Below are positions 8,918 to 18,600 of a stretch of DNA of 64,000 nt, piece by piece (the stretch's first letter is position 1; each line of letters begins with the position of its first letter). The stretch lies in contig NZ_MDKB01000004.1 in assembly GCF_001715295.1 (NCBI RefSeq), forward strand, positions 1-64,000, given 5' to 3'. The translations under genes were made by a program, and so were the position numbers. Source of the DNA: Streptomyces griseus. Lineage in GTDB: Bacteria > Actinomycetota > Actinomycetes > Streptomycetales > Streptomycetaceae. The notes under the pieces are model-generated. The model saw only the letters and a program-made list of their open reading frames with translations. It ran no database searches and was not told where the DNA came from.

Positions 8918-9724
8918 ATGACAGTAATTGCTTCCATGCTCCGCGCCTCGGCCGCCGCTGCCGCCGCCCTGCTCACCGTGACCGCCGCCGCTCCGGCGGC
9001 CGTGGCGAAGCCGGAGCCCAAGGCTCCCCGGCAATTCGTCGACCTGCGGTCCGTCGATCCGACGATCATCACGGAGATGCGGTACACCACCGCGCACAAC
9101 TTCATGGGGGAGCCGGTGGACGGTTACCGCCGGCCCGTCTGTGTCCTGACCCGGCCCGCGGCCCGTGCGCTGCACACGGCCCAGACGGCGCTCCTGCGCC
9201 GGGGGTACTCGCTCAAGGTGTACGACTGCTACCGGCCGCAGCGGGCGGTGGACCACTTCGTGCGGTGGGCGAAGGATCTCGACGACCAGGCCATGAAGGG
9301 CGAGTTCTATCCGCACGTCGACAAGACGCGTCTGTTCGAGGACGGTTACATTGCCGAGAAATCCGGTCACAGCCGGGGCAGCACGGTGGACCTGACGCTG
9401 GTGAAACTGCCCGCGCAGCCCACCCGCCCCTACGTGCCGGGCGAGGACCTCGCACCCTGCTACGCGCCGCAGGACGAGCGTTTCCCGGACAACTCGGTCG
9501 ACATGGGCACCGGTTACGACTGCTTCGACACCTTGTCGCACACCGACGACCCACGGGTACAGGGGGTGCAACGCGCCAACCGGCAGTTCCTCAAGGAGAC
9601 GCTCGCCGGCCTCGGCTTCGTGAACCTGGCCGAGGAGTGGTGGCACTACACGTACAAGCCCGAGCCCTTCCCGGACACGTACTTCGACTTCCCGGTCGCC
9701 CGGCGTTCGGTCGCCGGCCACTGA
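8918..9724 (+). CDS. Secreted D-alanyl-D-alanine dipeptidase (VanX/DdpX family)
   Basis: A 268-aa zinc dipeptidase of family M15D that cleaves D-Ala-D-Ala. An alanine-rich signal peptide (about residues 1-30, ending near AAVAKP) indicates export, so it probably acts in wall turnover rather than as the cytosolic VanX of vancomycin resistance. The zinc and catalytic residues are visible: SGHSRGSTVDLT (H151, D158) and EEWWHY (catalytic E240, ligand H243). No vanH or vanA gene is nearby. Start ATG 8918 gives the whole signal peptide; an open frame continues upstream, but its translation looks like antisense to the Nudix gene. A long hairpin lies downstream. Confidence 0.9.
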   Translation: MTVIASMLRASAAAAAALLTVTAAAPAAVAKPEPKAPRQFVDLRSVDPTIITEMRYTTAHNFMGEPVDGYRRPVCVLTRPAARALHTAQTALLRRGYSLKVYDCYRPQRAVDHFVRWAKDLDDQAMKGEFYPHVDKTRLFEDGYIAEKSGHSRGSTVDLTLVKLPAQPTRPYVPGEDLAPCYAPQDERFPDNSVDMGTGYDCFDTLSHTDDPRVQGVQRANRQFLKETLAGLGFVNLAEEWWHYTYKPEPFPDTYFDFPVARRSVAGH

Positions 9725-9769
9725 CGCCCCGGTTCGGAGGCGGCCCGACCGGGGGGGCCTCGGGCAGGG

Positions 9770-9814
9770 GAACGGGTGGCCGGGACCACCCCCGTGGGCT
9801 CCGGCCACCCGTTC
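9770..9814 (+). terminator. Hairpin terminator after the dipeptidase gene
   Basis: Perfect 14-bp arms, GAACGGGTGGCCGG (9770-9783) with its complement at 9801-9814. The 17-nt loop can itself form a small CCAC/GTGG hairpin. It lies 45 nt after the dipeptidase stop and upstream of the DUF962 gene. Confidence 0.75.
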
Positions 9815-9873
9815 TCCCTCTCGGACGCGGAACTGCCGTATCCGGTTGCCGGATCAGCCGTTACGGTGCCCTC

Positions 9874-10221
9874 ATGCCACAACAGACGTTCGCTTCGTTC
9901 GAGGAGTTCTGGCCCTACTACGTCGCCATGCATTCCAGGGCGGCGACCCGGTGGGTCCATCTGACGGGGACGCTGACCGGCCTCGCCGTCACCGCCTACG
10001 GGCTCGCGCGGGGCCGTAAGCGGTACGCCGCGGCACTGCCGCTGATCGGGTACGGCACGGCGTGGCCCGCGCATCTGCTCATCGAGAGGAACAACCCGGC
10101 GACGTTCGGGCACCCCGTGTGGTCGCTGCGCGGCGACGTGCGGATGATCCGGACGATGCTCGCGGGGCGGGACCGGGAGCTGGCGGAGACGGCGGCCGGG
10201 TGGCTCGCCCGGAATACCTGA
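9874..10221 (+). CDS. DUF962/Mpo1-like small membrane protein
   Basis: A 115-aa protein with the features of the DUF962 family: an aromatic N-terminus (FEEFWPYYVAMHSRAATRWVHLTGT), two short hydrophobic stretches (about residues 31-45 and 52-70) and HLLIERNNPATFGHPVWSLR near the end. The yeast relative Mpo1 is an iron-dependent dioxygenase acting on 2-hydroxy fatty acids, and the histidines here could bind iron; activity in bacteria is inferred only. Start ATG 9874 is the only sensible one. The gene stands alone between a terminator and the convergent conservon. Confidence 0.82.
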   Translation: MPQQTFASFEEFWPYYVAMHSRAATRWVHLTGTLTGLAVTAYGLARGRKRYAAALPLIGYGTAWPAHLLIERNNPATFGHPVWSLRGDVRMIRTMLAGRDRELAETAAGWLARNT

Positions 10222-10302
10222 GACCCTTACCGCCGCGCAGGATTGACGGGCCGTCAGCCAGGGTGAACACTCCTGCCACGGCCGTCGCCCGTACGTGCCG
10301 TC

Positions 10303-10344
10303 CACACGGCCCGTACCCCGGTCGGCGGGGGTACGGGCCGTGTG
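10303..10344. terminator. Bidirectional terminator between the DUF962 gene and cvnD
   Basis: Perfect 17-bp arms: CACACGGCCCGTACCCC at 10303-10319 and its complement at 10328-10344, with an 8-nt loop. It lies between two convergent genes and is likely to serve both. Confidence 0.85.
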
Positions 10345-10359
10345 CGGTGCCGCCGGTAC

Positions 10360-10965
10360 TCAGGCCCTGGCGGGTTCCCGGCGCAGGTCGGCCCGCGCCA
10401 GCGCGTGTTCGACGACCGCGACCAGCACATCCCGGACGGACGGGCGGTCGCGCGCGTCGCAGAGCAGCACCGGCACCTCGGGGTCGAGGTCGAGTGCCGC
10501 CCGCACCGTGGGGACGGGGAACTGCTCGGCGCCCTCGAAGAGGTTGACGGCGACGGCGAACGGGATCCGGCGGCGCTCGAAGTAGTCGACCGCCGCGAAG
10601 CTGTCCTCCAGCCGACGGGTGTCGGCCAGCACCACCGCCCCCAGGGCGCCTTGGGCCAGCTCGTCCCAGAGGAACCAGAAGCGGTCCTGGCCCGGTGTCC
10701 CGAAGAGGTAGAGGACCAGATCCTCTCTGAGCGTGATCCGCCCGAAGTCCATGGCCACCGTGGTGGTGTTCTTGGCCTCGACCCCGGCGAGATCGTCCAC
10801 GGGTCGGCCCGCCTCGCTCAGCGTCTCCTCCGTGCGCAGCGGCCTGATCTCGCTGACCGCCCCCACGAGTGTCGTCTTGCCCACGCCGAAGCCACCCGCC
10901 ACCAGGATCTTCAGGGTGACGGGCTCGACGGGCCGCTTCCTGCGGCTAGAGCGCCCGAAGGCCAT
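10360..10965 (-). CDS. cvnD: Conservon small GTP-binding protein CvnD
   Basis: A 201-aa Ras-like GTPase, last gene of the conservon cvnABCD. The P-loop GGFGVGKTT (residues 24-32) and the DxxG-type segment LFGTPGQ are clear. The NKxD specificity motif is replaced by NLFEG, as is usual for these bacterial MglA/CvnD proteins. The conservon proteins are thought to form a membrane-associated signalling complex resembling a eukaryotic G-protein-coupled system. The start ATG 10965 overlaps the end of cvnC by 20 bp, which points to translational coupling. Which conservon number this corresponds to cannot be read from sequence. Confidence 0.92.
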   Translation of the reverse strand: MAFGRSSRRKRPVEPVTLKILVAGGFGVGKTTLVGAVSEIRPLRTEETLSEAGRPVDDLAGVEAKNTTTVAMDFGRITLREDLVLYLFGTPGQDRFWFLWDELAQGALGAVVLADTRRLEDSFAAVDYFERRRIPFAVAVNLFEGAEQFPVPTVRAALDLDPEVPVLLCDARDRPSVRDVLVAVVEHALARADLRREPARA

Positions 10966-11383
10966 TGATCACCTCGCGAAGAATGCTCACGTCCGGCAGT
11001 TCGGCCGGCGGAACGGGACGGGTGACGTGCACCAGTTCGTCCTCGACGAGATCACCCACCAGGACGCGGACCACCCCGACGGGGAGGTCGAGTCCGGAGG
11101 CGAGCTCGGCGATCGACTGGGGCATGTCGCTGCACAGTTCGACGATCTCCACGTGTTCCGGGGAGAGCGTCTGGTCACGGCCGGGATCGTCGGCCGCGGG
11201 TTCGGGCACGACGAGCGCGATCAGGTCGAGACGGTGCCGGGACGCGCTGCTGGTCCGCCCCCGGGTCATCGCGTAGGGGCGGACCACCGGGCCGGCCTCG
11301 GCGTCGTACCAGCGGGAGGGATCAGCGGCCGCCGGAGCCTGCGGCGGACCGGAAGCGGCGTCCCGGACGGAGTCGGCGCTCAT
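10946..11383 (-). CDS. cvnC: Conservon DUF742 protein CvnC
   Basis: A 145-aa DUF742 protein, third gene of the conservon. The conserved core runs from VVRPYAMTRGRT through the winged-helix-like section PQSIAELASGLDLPVGVVRVLVGDLVEDELVHV to the C-terminal DVSILREVINGLRAL. It lies 9 bp after cvnB and overlaps cvnD by 20 bp. It probably bridges the roadblock protein and the GTPase, an inference from conserved gene order. No DNA-binding role is demonstrated by what I see. Confidence 0.9.
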   Translation of the reverse strand: MSADSVRDAASGPPQAPAAADPSRWYDAEAGPVVRPYAMTRGRTSSASRHRLDLIALVVPEPAADDPGRDQTLSPEHVEIVELCSDMPQSIAELASGLDLPVGVVRVLVGDLVEDELVHVTRPVPPAELPDVSILREVINGLRAL

Positions 11384-11392
11384 GCCATCCCC

Positions 11393-11833
11393 TCACCCTC
11401 CGGCGGGCGTACCGGTCGTCCGGGGGGAGTTGGCAAGGTGGGCCCCCACGCGCTTGACCATCAGGGTCATCTCGTACGCCACCTGGCCGACGTCCGAGTC
11501 GGAGTCGGACAGGACGGCGAGGCAGCTGCCGTCACCGGCCGCCGTGACGAAGAGGAAGGCGTCGTCGAGCTCGACGACGGTCTGCCGGACGCGGCCCGCG
11601 TCGAAGTGGCGGCCGACTCCCTTGGCGAGGCTGTGGAACCCGGAGGCGACGGCAGCCAGGTGTTCGCTGTCCTCACGGGTGAGGTCCTGCGACGTGCCGG
11701 TGGCGAGGCCGTCGCTGGACAGCACCAGGGCCTTGCGGATACTCGCGACGCGCTCGACCAGTTCGTCGAGGAGCCAGTCGAGTTCGCCGGAGCCCTGGCG
11801 TGCGGTGCGGTGTGCGGCGTTCGGTGCGGTCAT
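11393..11833 (-). CDS. cvnB: Conservon roadblock/LC7 protein CvnB
   Basis: A 146-aa roadblock/LC7-domain protein. The family core ELDWLLDELVERVASIRKALVLSSDGL is followed by VASGFHSLAKGVGRHF and a beta-rich C-terminal half. These proteins bind or regulate the adjacent small GTPase (CvnD), probably as a GAP- or GEF-like partner. The ATG start overlaps the stop of cvnA by 4 bp (ATGA), showing translational coupling. The tail ends in a short Pro/Gly stretch. Confidence 0.92.
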   Translation of the reverse strand: MTAPNAAHRTARQGSGELDWLLDELVERVASIRKALVLSSDGLATGTSQDLTREDSEHLAAVASGFHSLAKGVGRHFDAGRVRQTVVELDDAFLFVTAAGDGSCLAVLSDSDSDVGQVAYEMTLMVKRVGAHLANSPRTTGTPAGG

Positions 11834-14646
11834 CGACCGTCCCCTCCCGGAGTCGTTCCTGGTGCTGTCTCGCCGTGGCCGGTCCCGTCCTCGGCGTTCT
11901 GCCGACGGCCGCGCTGCCAGCCGCGTTGAAGCGAAGCCATGCGATTGCGTACGTCGTCCGCGTCACGTTCGAGGTCCTCGTCGGTGACGGCGGGGGTGTT
12001 GCCGGGGGTCCGTCCTGCGGAGTCCTCCCGTAGCTGTGGGGCCAGGTTCGCCTGGCGGACCCTGCGGGGCAGCCCGCCCACCGTGTCCGGTGCGGCCGGC
12101 CGGGGGGCGGAGCCGCGCTGCGGCGGGCGGGCCGCCGGCTCGTCGGCGGGCGCCGCGAAGCCCTCGCCCGCTCCGGGGGCCTGCCGGGAGGTCCCGGGGG
12201 CCGCGGGTGCGGGGACGCGGCCCGGGGACCCCGGGAAGCCCGCGGGGCGGACCGGGGAGTCGTCCGGTGGCGTGGGATGGGAGCGGCCGGGCTCGCCGAC
12301 CCGGCGGCCCCTGTCGGTCACCAGCGTGGGCGTGGTGCGACGGGGCAGGGGGGCCGGGCCCGAGGGACGCATGGGGCGGACGTCGGCCATGGGCCCGTCC
12401 GTCCGGTCGCCGGCCTGCTGATGCTGTTCGCGGTCGTCGTCCCGACGCAGGTCACGGGCGCGGAAGATACCTCCGCGCTCGCTCTCGGTGTCCTCCAGGT
12501 CCGACACCCCGTCGAGGACGGGGGCCAGGGCCGGGTCGAGTGCCCGGTCGAGTGCCGCGTCGTCGAGGCCGAGGCCGCCCACCGGGCCCTCGAGCTCCAC
12601 GGGGCCGTCGAGGACCGCCGGGTCGGTGGGACCGCTGGGGGCCGGCCCGAGCCCGGAGGACCTGCCGGCGCCGTCCACCGCGCCGTCCCGGCGGCCGCCG
12701 ATGGCCTTCTCGGCCCGGCGGTCGAGGCGGAAGCCCGTGCCGTGGACGTCCGGTGCGTCGGTGAGCAGTTGTGCGGGGATGAAGACGACGGCGGTCGTGC
12801 CTCCGTACGGCGAGGTCTGCAGGGAGACCCTGACGTTCTGCCGCTGGGCGAGCCGGCTGACCACGAAGAGGCCGAGCCGGTCGGTGTCGGAGAGTTCGAA
12901 GTCGGGAGTCTCGGCGAGGCGCAGGTTGGCGTCCAGCAGGAATTCCGGGGCCATGCCGAGGCCCCGGTCGTGGATCTCCAGCGTGAAGCCGTTCGCCACG
13001 CGTTCGCCGTGCACCTGGACCGCGGTGTGCGGGGGCGAGAACATGGTGGCGTTCTCGAGGAGTTCGGCGATCAGGTGGGTGAGGTCGGCGACCGCGGGGC
13101 CGCCCACGCCGATCCTGGGCAGGCGGCGGACCTCGATCCGTTCGTAGTCCTCCACCTCGGCGACCGCCGCACGTACGACGTCCATCAGCTGGATGGGCTT
13201 GCGCCACTGGCGGGACGGGGCCGCGCCCGAAAGGATCACCAGGCCTTCGGCATGGCGCCGCATGCGGGTGGTGAGGTGGTCGAGGCGGAAGAGGTCGGCG
13301 AGTTCGTCGCTGTTCTCGGTACGGCGCTCCATGGTGTCCAGGAGCGTGAGCTGGCGGTGCAGGAGCACCTGGTTGCGCCGGGCCAGGTTCACGAAGACCT
13401 CGGAGACCCCGCGGCGCATGTCGGCCTGCTTGACGGCGGCCTCGACGGCGGCCCGCTGCAGGGTGTTGAGTGCCTGGCCGACCTGGCCGATCTCGTCCCG
13501 TTCGTAATGGAGGTGCGGGGCCTCGGTCTCGACGTCGACCTGTTCACCCGCCGCAAGCCGCCGCATCACGCTGGGCAGCCGCACCCCGGACACCTCGTGG
13601 GCGTCCTTGCGCAGCCGGGAGAGGTCGCGGATGAGTTCCCGTCCCACGCGCACGGACACGAAGACGGACACGAGCAGGGCGACGAAGCCGAGGACGCCGG
13701 CGACTCCGGCCTTGATCAGGACGCGGTAGCCGGCGGGCTCGGCCCGGTCCTGGAAGCGGTGGGACATCTCGGTGCCGTCGTGGGCCAGGCTGTCCAGGAC
13801 CGGGGTGGCCACCTCCTGCCAGCGCACGGCGTCGACGGCACCGGTCTTCCTGAACGGGCCGGCCGCGATGAGCTGCTGTTCGGTGGTGCGCAGCGGTTCG
13901 GTGTCGGGGCCGCCCCAGTACTGCTCCATGCGGGTGCGTTCGGCCGCGGGCAGGAGCTCGAGGTTGACCTCGTACAGGAGTCCGCGGTTGGCGACGAGGT
14001 CGGACACGGCGCGGAGTTCGGGGGCGCCCAGCCGTCCCGCGACGAGCCCCGAGGTGATCAGGGCGTCTTCGCGGGAGAGCATCTCCCTGGCCCGGGAGAC
14101 GCCGACCAGGGCCCGGACCTGCTTGTCCATCGAGACGTTCTCCCGCGTGTGGAGACCGTTGAGGAAGCGGTAGCAGGGGTCGACGAGGCCGTTGTAGAAG
14201 TCGAGCGCCCTGGTCCGGTCGATGGTGCGCTTCTCGACGGAGTCGCGCAGCGCGTCCAGTCCGTCGATCTCGCCGAGGATCGAGTCGAGCCTCGACTCGG
14301 CGTCCGCGCTGAGGGCGTCGCGGATGTCGTCGCGCCGGGCGCTCCGGCGGACGTCCGCCACGACCCGGTCGGTCGCCGCGCGTTGCCGGCGCAGGAGGGG
14401 CAGGGCGTCGGAGGCCCGGGGGTCGGCGAGGAAGACGAGCGTCTGGCGGCGTTCACCCTGCACCGCGCGGACGGTCTCCTCCAGCGGGTGGCCGACCTTC
14501 TCCACGATGGCGCTCGCGCCCATCAGCGCACCGGCTTCGCGCCCGGTGATGTAGGTGGCGAAGACCCACAGGCCCGTGAGTGAGAGGAGCGGCACCAGGA
14601 GCAACGCCACGATCTTCCTGCGGATGGACTTCCCGCGAAAGCGCAT
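11830..14646 (-). CDS. cvnA: Conservon sensor histidine kinase-like protein CvnA
   Basis: A 938-aa membrane sensor kinase-like protein, first gene of the conservon. Order: N-terminal transmembrane helix (about 12-33), an extracellular nitrate/sensing-type helical domain (34 to about 300), a second transmembrane helix (GVAGVLGFVALLVSVFVSV), a HAMP-like linker, then an ATPase domain with LIAELLENATMFSPPHTAV (N box) and HDRGLGM (G1 box), followed by about 300 residues of low-complexity Pro/Gly-rich tail. No canonical H-box is obvious. Start ATG 14646 follows GGGGGAGG; the frame stays open about 530 bp upstream, which I judge to be non-coding. Confidence 0.9.
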   Translation of the reverse strand: MRFRGKSIRRKIVALLLVPLLSLTGLWVFATYITGREAGALMGASAIVEKVGHPLEETVRAVQGERRQTLVFLADPRASDALPLLRRQRAATDRVVADVRRSARRDDIRDALSADAESRLDSILGEIDGLDALRDSVEKRTIDRTRALDFYNGLVDPCYRFLNGLHTRENVSMDKQVRALVGVSRAREMLSREDALITSGLVAGRLGAPELRAVSDLVANRGLLYEVNLELLPAAERTRMEQYWGGPDTEPLRTTEQQLIAAGPFRKTGAVDAVRWQEVATPVLDSLAHDGTEMSHRFQDRAEPAGYRVLIKAGVAGVLGFVALLVSVFVSVRVGRELIRDLSRLRKDAHEVSGVRLPSVMRRLAAGEQVDVETEAPHLHYERDEIGQVGQALNTLQRAAVEAAVKQADMRRGVSEVFVNLARRNQVLLHRQLTLLDTMERRTENSDELADLFRLDHLTTRMRRHAEGLVILSGAAPSRQWRKPIQLMDVVRAAVAEVEDYERIEVRRLPRIGVGGPAVADLTHLIAELLENATMFSPPHTAVQVHGERVANGFTLEIHDRGLGMAPEFLLDANLRLAETPDFELSDTDRLGLFVVSRLAQRQNVRVSLQTSPYGGTTAVVFIPAQLLTDAPDVHGTGFRLDRRAEKAIGGRRDGAVDGAGRSSGLGPAPSGPTDPAVLDGPVELEGPVGGLGLDDAALDRALDPALAPVLDGVSDLEDTESERGGIFRARDLRRDDDREQHQQAGDRTDGPMADVRPMRPSGPAPLPRRTTPTLVTDRGRRVGEPGRSHPTPPDDSPVRPAGFPGSPGRVPAPAAPGTSRQAPGAGEGFAAPADEPAARPPQRGSAPRPAAPDTVGGLPRRVRQANLAPQLREDSAGRTPGNTPAVTDEDLERDADDVRNRMASLQRGWQRGRRQNAEDGTGHGETAPGTTPGGDGR

Positions 14647-15107
14647 GGCCTCCCCCAGCTCGACCCCGCACCGCGGGGGTGGTTGTCCGGTGCTCCGTGG
14701 TGGTTCACCGAAGGTCCGTCGGTGTTCCGTCAACAAACGGCGCGAGCCTACTACTGACCTACGGGTAACTCGACGGCGCTTCCGGCCGCTTTTCGGCCGT
14801 AGATCCCGGAGTTGACCACCAGTTGTCCTGGTATTCCCTACGAAGAAATTCGCGAAAGCGACAGAGAGCGCCGGACCGTCGGCCGCGTACCCGCGTGAGT
14901 CAGTTGGCCGGAAGTGTGCGGTCCGCGACCTCGCGGGGCCGATTGCGTACGTTCCCGGGAATCTTCCTCGCCCTGCGTTCGTCCCTCTGTACGGGGCAGA
15001 GGACAGGACGGGGCTCGTGCGGCGCGTCGGCGGGCACCGCCCGCGTAGAACGGGCGCAAGCCGGGCAGCCACCCTTCGGTCCGACAGTGGTGGGGAGTTG
15101 AAGGTCT
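14647..15107. promoter_or_regulatory. Divergent intergenic region between cvnA and a small membrane-protein gene
   Basis: No gene is supported here. It should contain the promoters of cvnA (minus) and of the gene at 15108 (plus). A TTGACC at 14812-14817 has no good -10 at standard spacing. A small hairpin CGGCCG/CGGCCG lies at 14783-14799. I see no further structure. Confidence 0.4.
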
Positions 15108-15569
15108 GTGGAAACGGACGAGCGCCGGAGTGGGGTGCGGGCGGCAGCCGCGGCGCCGGAACCGGCGGGCAGGGCACGGGTCCCTCGGCAGTTGTGGGTG
15201 GAGGAACCCGCGGAGCGACGGCGGATGCCTGATCCGGTGCGGACGGCTGCCGTGCGCGCCGTGCTCATCATGTCGCTCACGATCATCCAGGCCGTGGTGG
15301 CGTTCCTGTGCACGCTGGCGGGCTCGTGGCTCGCCTTTCCCATGGTGGTCAGCGGGGTGGCCAGCACGGTGGTGGCCACGTGGTCGGTGCTGGACGTGTG
15401 GGTCACCCGGCAGGTGTGGAACCAGCGGCACGGCGTGGTCTCGGTGCCGAGCAGCACGGCTCGCCGGATGCGCCGCGAGCGGCGGGCTGCCCGGCGCGAG
15501 GCCCGGAGCCGGGCCCGCAAGGAAGCCCGGATACGCCGCCGGGGAGCGGGCGGGCTCTCCCGGGCCTGA
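15108..15569 (+). CDS. Small membrane protein with basic C-terminus, unknown function
   Basis: A 153-aa protein. Residues 1-42 are soluble and charged; about 48-95 hold two hydrophobic segments (AVLIMSLTIIQAVVAFLCTLAG and LAFPMVVSGVASTVVATWSVLDVWV); the last 45 residues are extremely Arg-rich (RRMRRERRAARREARSRARK) and presumably cytoplasmic, perhaps contacting lipid headgroups or nucleic acid. The GTG 15108 start follows AAGG. It is divergent from cvnA and converges on the SMC-like gene. Similar Arg-tailed membrane proteins are common in Streptomyces; no function is assigned. Confidence 0.7.
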   Translation: METDERRSGVRAAAAAPEPAGRARVPRQLWVEEPAERRRMPDPVRTAAVRAVLIMSLTIIQAVVAFLCTLAGSWLAFPMVVSGVASTVVATWSVLDVWVTRQVWNQRHGVVSVPSSTARRMRRERRAARREARSRARKEARIRRRGAGGLSRA

Positions 15570-15648
15570 CAGCGCACGCACCGGCGGCCGGGGAGCGGAG
15601 CGGCGGTGTCCTGTCCGGGCGGGGCCGCCGGTCCCCGGCTTGCGCGGG

Positions 15649-15679
15649 GCCCCACCCGGGGTGGCCGGCCGGGTGGGGC
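15649..15679. terminator. Terminator between convergent genes (end of SMC-like operon)
   Basis: Perfect 11-bp arms, GCCCCACCCGG (15649-15659) and its complement (15669-15679), loop 9 nt. It lies 12 bp beyond the stop of the SMC-like gene and 80 bp after the small membrane-protein gene, so it can terminate both. Confidence 0.75.
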
Positions 15680-15690
15680 GGGGGTCCGTG

Positions 15691-18600
15691 TCAGTGGAGT
15701 GCCGTCTCCGTACGCATCTCCGGGACCTGTGCACCGCCTCCGGTCTCGGAGGTCTGCGCGGACCGCTTGAACATGCGCGTCGCGGTGATCTCCCCGTGGA
15801 CGGTCTCCCCCTCGGGGTCCTGCTGCGGAAGCCCGGGGCGAAGGTGCTCCTCGACGCTGATGTACTTCAGTCCGGCCCGCAGGTCCGCGTCGTTGCGGAG
15901 CCGGATGACCAGCGGGAACTCGGCGAGGGCCGTGGTGTCGAACAGCCCGGTGGTGTAGAGCAGCTGGACGCCCAGCGCGTCGGCCACGGCGCGCTGCAGT
16001 TCCAGCAGATAGGTGGCGTTGGCCCGGCCGATGGGGTTGTCGAGGAAGAGCGTTCCCGCGTGCCGGTGCCGGTCGCGCCCCCGGTCGTTGCTGCGCAGGG
16101 CCGCCATCGTGCAGTACAGGGCGATCGCCGCGGTGAGCAGCTGACCGCCGGAGAAGACGTCCCCCATCTGTCCGACCGGGACCCGCTCGGCGCGCAGTAC
16201 CGCGTCCGGCTTGAGGATCTCCACGGCGATTCCCTTGGGCCGCAGGGCCGCCTGCACGCCGCGCAGCAGCAGGGACATGCCGTCCCGGCGCAGGTCCGAG
16301 TTCTTCTTGAGCGCCGCGTGGGTGGCCTCGTCGATGACCTCGCCGAGCCGTTCGGTGAGGGTGGCCTGGTCGGGTTCCTCGAAGCGGATCCGGAGGAACT
16401 CCTGCCCGGACCATTCGCCGAGTCCCTCGGGGAGCTGGGAGAGCCGCTGGGCGGAACGGAGAGTCGTGAGGGCGGACTCCACGAGACCGCGCAGCCGGTC
16501 GACGATGGAGTCGCGGTTGCGTTCGAGCTGGGCCAGCTCGTCGGTCAGGACGCGCAGCCGGGGGGCGAAGGCCGTCGCCCACTTCTCCGCGTGGTCGGGC
16601 AGGGCGGCCGCGGGCAGTTCCCTGATCTGCTGCCGTGCCGGAGTCCGGACCTGTTCGTAGCGGGTGGAGTTGGCATGGCGTACGAGCACGTCGCTCGCCT
16701 CCCGTACGGAGCTCTCCGCCGCCGACAGCTCGGTGGCGCAGCCGCGCAGTGAGCGGCGGGCCTCGGCGGCGGACTGCCGGGCCTCCTCCAGGGTGCCGGT
16801 GTACGGGACGGGGTCCTCGGCTCCGTCGTCCGTGCCGTGGTCCCTGAGCAGGTCGCGCAGGAGGGCCGCGGTCTCGTCGAACCCGCCGGCGGAGTCCTCG
16901 GCGGTCCGGTGGGCGCGCAGGAGTTCGGCGTGGGCGGCGCGGGCGGTGTCCAGGGCCTCGGTGGCGGAGGCCAGTTCGGCCGTGGCCGTGCGGAGCAGGT
17001 GCTGGGCGTGGTCGGCGTCGGCCGGGGAGAGGTCCGCGGGGAGCTCGGTGTGGTGGGGCGCGTCGTCGCCGGGGGCGAGCCGCTCGGCCTCCCCGCGCAG
17101 CCTGCCGAGCTGCTCGCTGGCCGTGGACGCCCGCGTCTCCAGGAGCTGGACGAGCCTCTCCGCGCGTGCCGCGGCCGCCTGCCGGGAGGGCCCGTCGGCG
17201 CCGTCGGTGCCTTCGAGGAGCTGGGCGGCGCGGGTACGGACCTTGTTGGTGAGGCGGTCCAGCTCGGCCAGGGCGGCGCTCTCGTCGCTCTCGGCACGGG
17301 CCTGCTCGGCCCGCAGGTCGGCGCCGACGCCGACCTTCTCGTAGAGCTGGGAGGCCGCCCGGTACGCCTCGCGCAGGGCGGGCAGCGAGGTGCGTGCGCT
17401 GCCCGCCGCCGGCTCCGGAAGGGTCTCCGGGGCGCCGGCGATCTCGGCACGCTCGGCCCGCAGGGCCCGGGCGGTGCGGTGGGCGTCGTCCGCGGCGCGC
17501 TGAGCTGCCCGGCGGTCCTCGTCCGCGGCGCGGGCGCGCTCCAGGCAGGCCGTGGCGCGTGCCTCGGACTCGGCCGCCTCGTCGGTGAGTTCGCGGAGCC
17601 GGGCCTGCCAGGCCGCGCGGTCGCGGAGGCGGTGGGCGAGACCGGCGAGGGCGTCGGCGGCACGGCGGGCGCGCTGGGCGGTCTCCTGCCGCTCCTCGCG
17701 GACCCGGGTGGCGTCGGTGGCCGCCTCGTCGGCCTCGGCGCGGACGGTGCGGGCCTCGGCGAGAACGGCTTCGGCGGTCTCGGCGGCGGTGCGGGCGGTA
17801 CGGGCGCCCTCGGCGAGCTCGCCGAGCATGCCGGGCGGGCAGTCGGCGCGCCACGCGGCGATACGGGCGGCGAGGGCCCGGTCGGCGGTGAGCCGGGCCG
17901 CGAGCGTGCGGATGTCCTCGTCGCGGGCGGCGGCCCGGGTCCTGAGGGCCTGGCGTTCCTCGTCGGCGGCGTGCTCGTCGTGCATCGCCGGGTTGGGCGG
18001 GACCAGGAACACATCGTCGCTCCCGCTCCCGCTGCCGGTGCCGGGCGCCGGCACGGGAGCGAGGAGCGCGGCGGCCGTGCCGACGGCGACGGCGGAGCGG
18101 GGCAGCAGCGCGGCGGCGGCCAGGACCTCCCGGGCGCGGAGGTGGGCGTCCGGGTCGGTGATGACGACGCCGTCGACCAGTTCGGGGCGTGCGGCGAGTA
18201 CGGCGGCGTGGTCCGCGGGGTCGACGGCCTGGGCGAGGTAGCGCCAGCCGGGCAGTGCGGGGATGCCGTGCTCACCGAGGTACTCGACGGTCGCCAGGAC
18301 GTCGGGGCCGGGCGGCAGCAGTCCTCCGTCACCGAGGGCCCCGAGGATGCGGGAGTCGTCGGCGGCCGCTGTCCGCAGGTCGAAGAGCCTGCGTTCGGCG
18401 GACGCGACGCCTTGGTCGAGGAGTTCTCGCAGCTCGTCGGCGGCCGCGTCGAATTCCTCGGCGGTGAGCGCGTGCGGGTCGTGGGCGGCGGGGCCCGCCC
18501 CGCGCGGTGCGCTCCCGTCCGTCTCCCCCGTATCGGCGGCGGACCGGCGGGAGCCCGGCAGGCCGGCACCGGGCGCGCCCGGCAGACCCAGCAGGTCGGT

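Noticed and set aside
8918..9724. Vancomycin-resistance gene cluster
   Set aside because: Only a VanX-like dipeptidase with a signal peptide is present; vanH, vanA and vanRS are absent, so a wall-turnover role is more likely.
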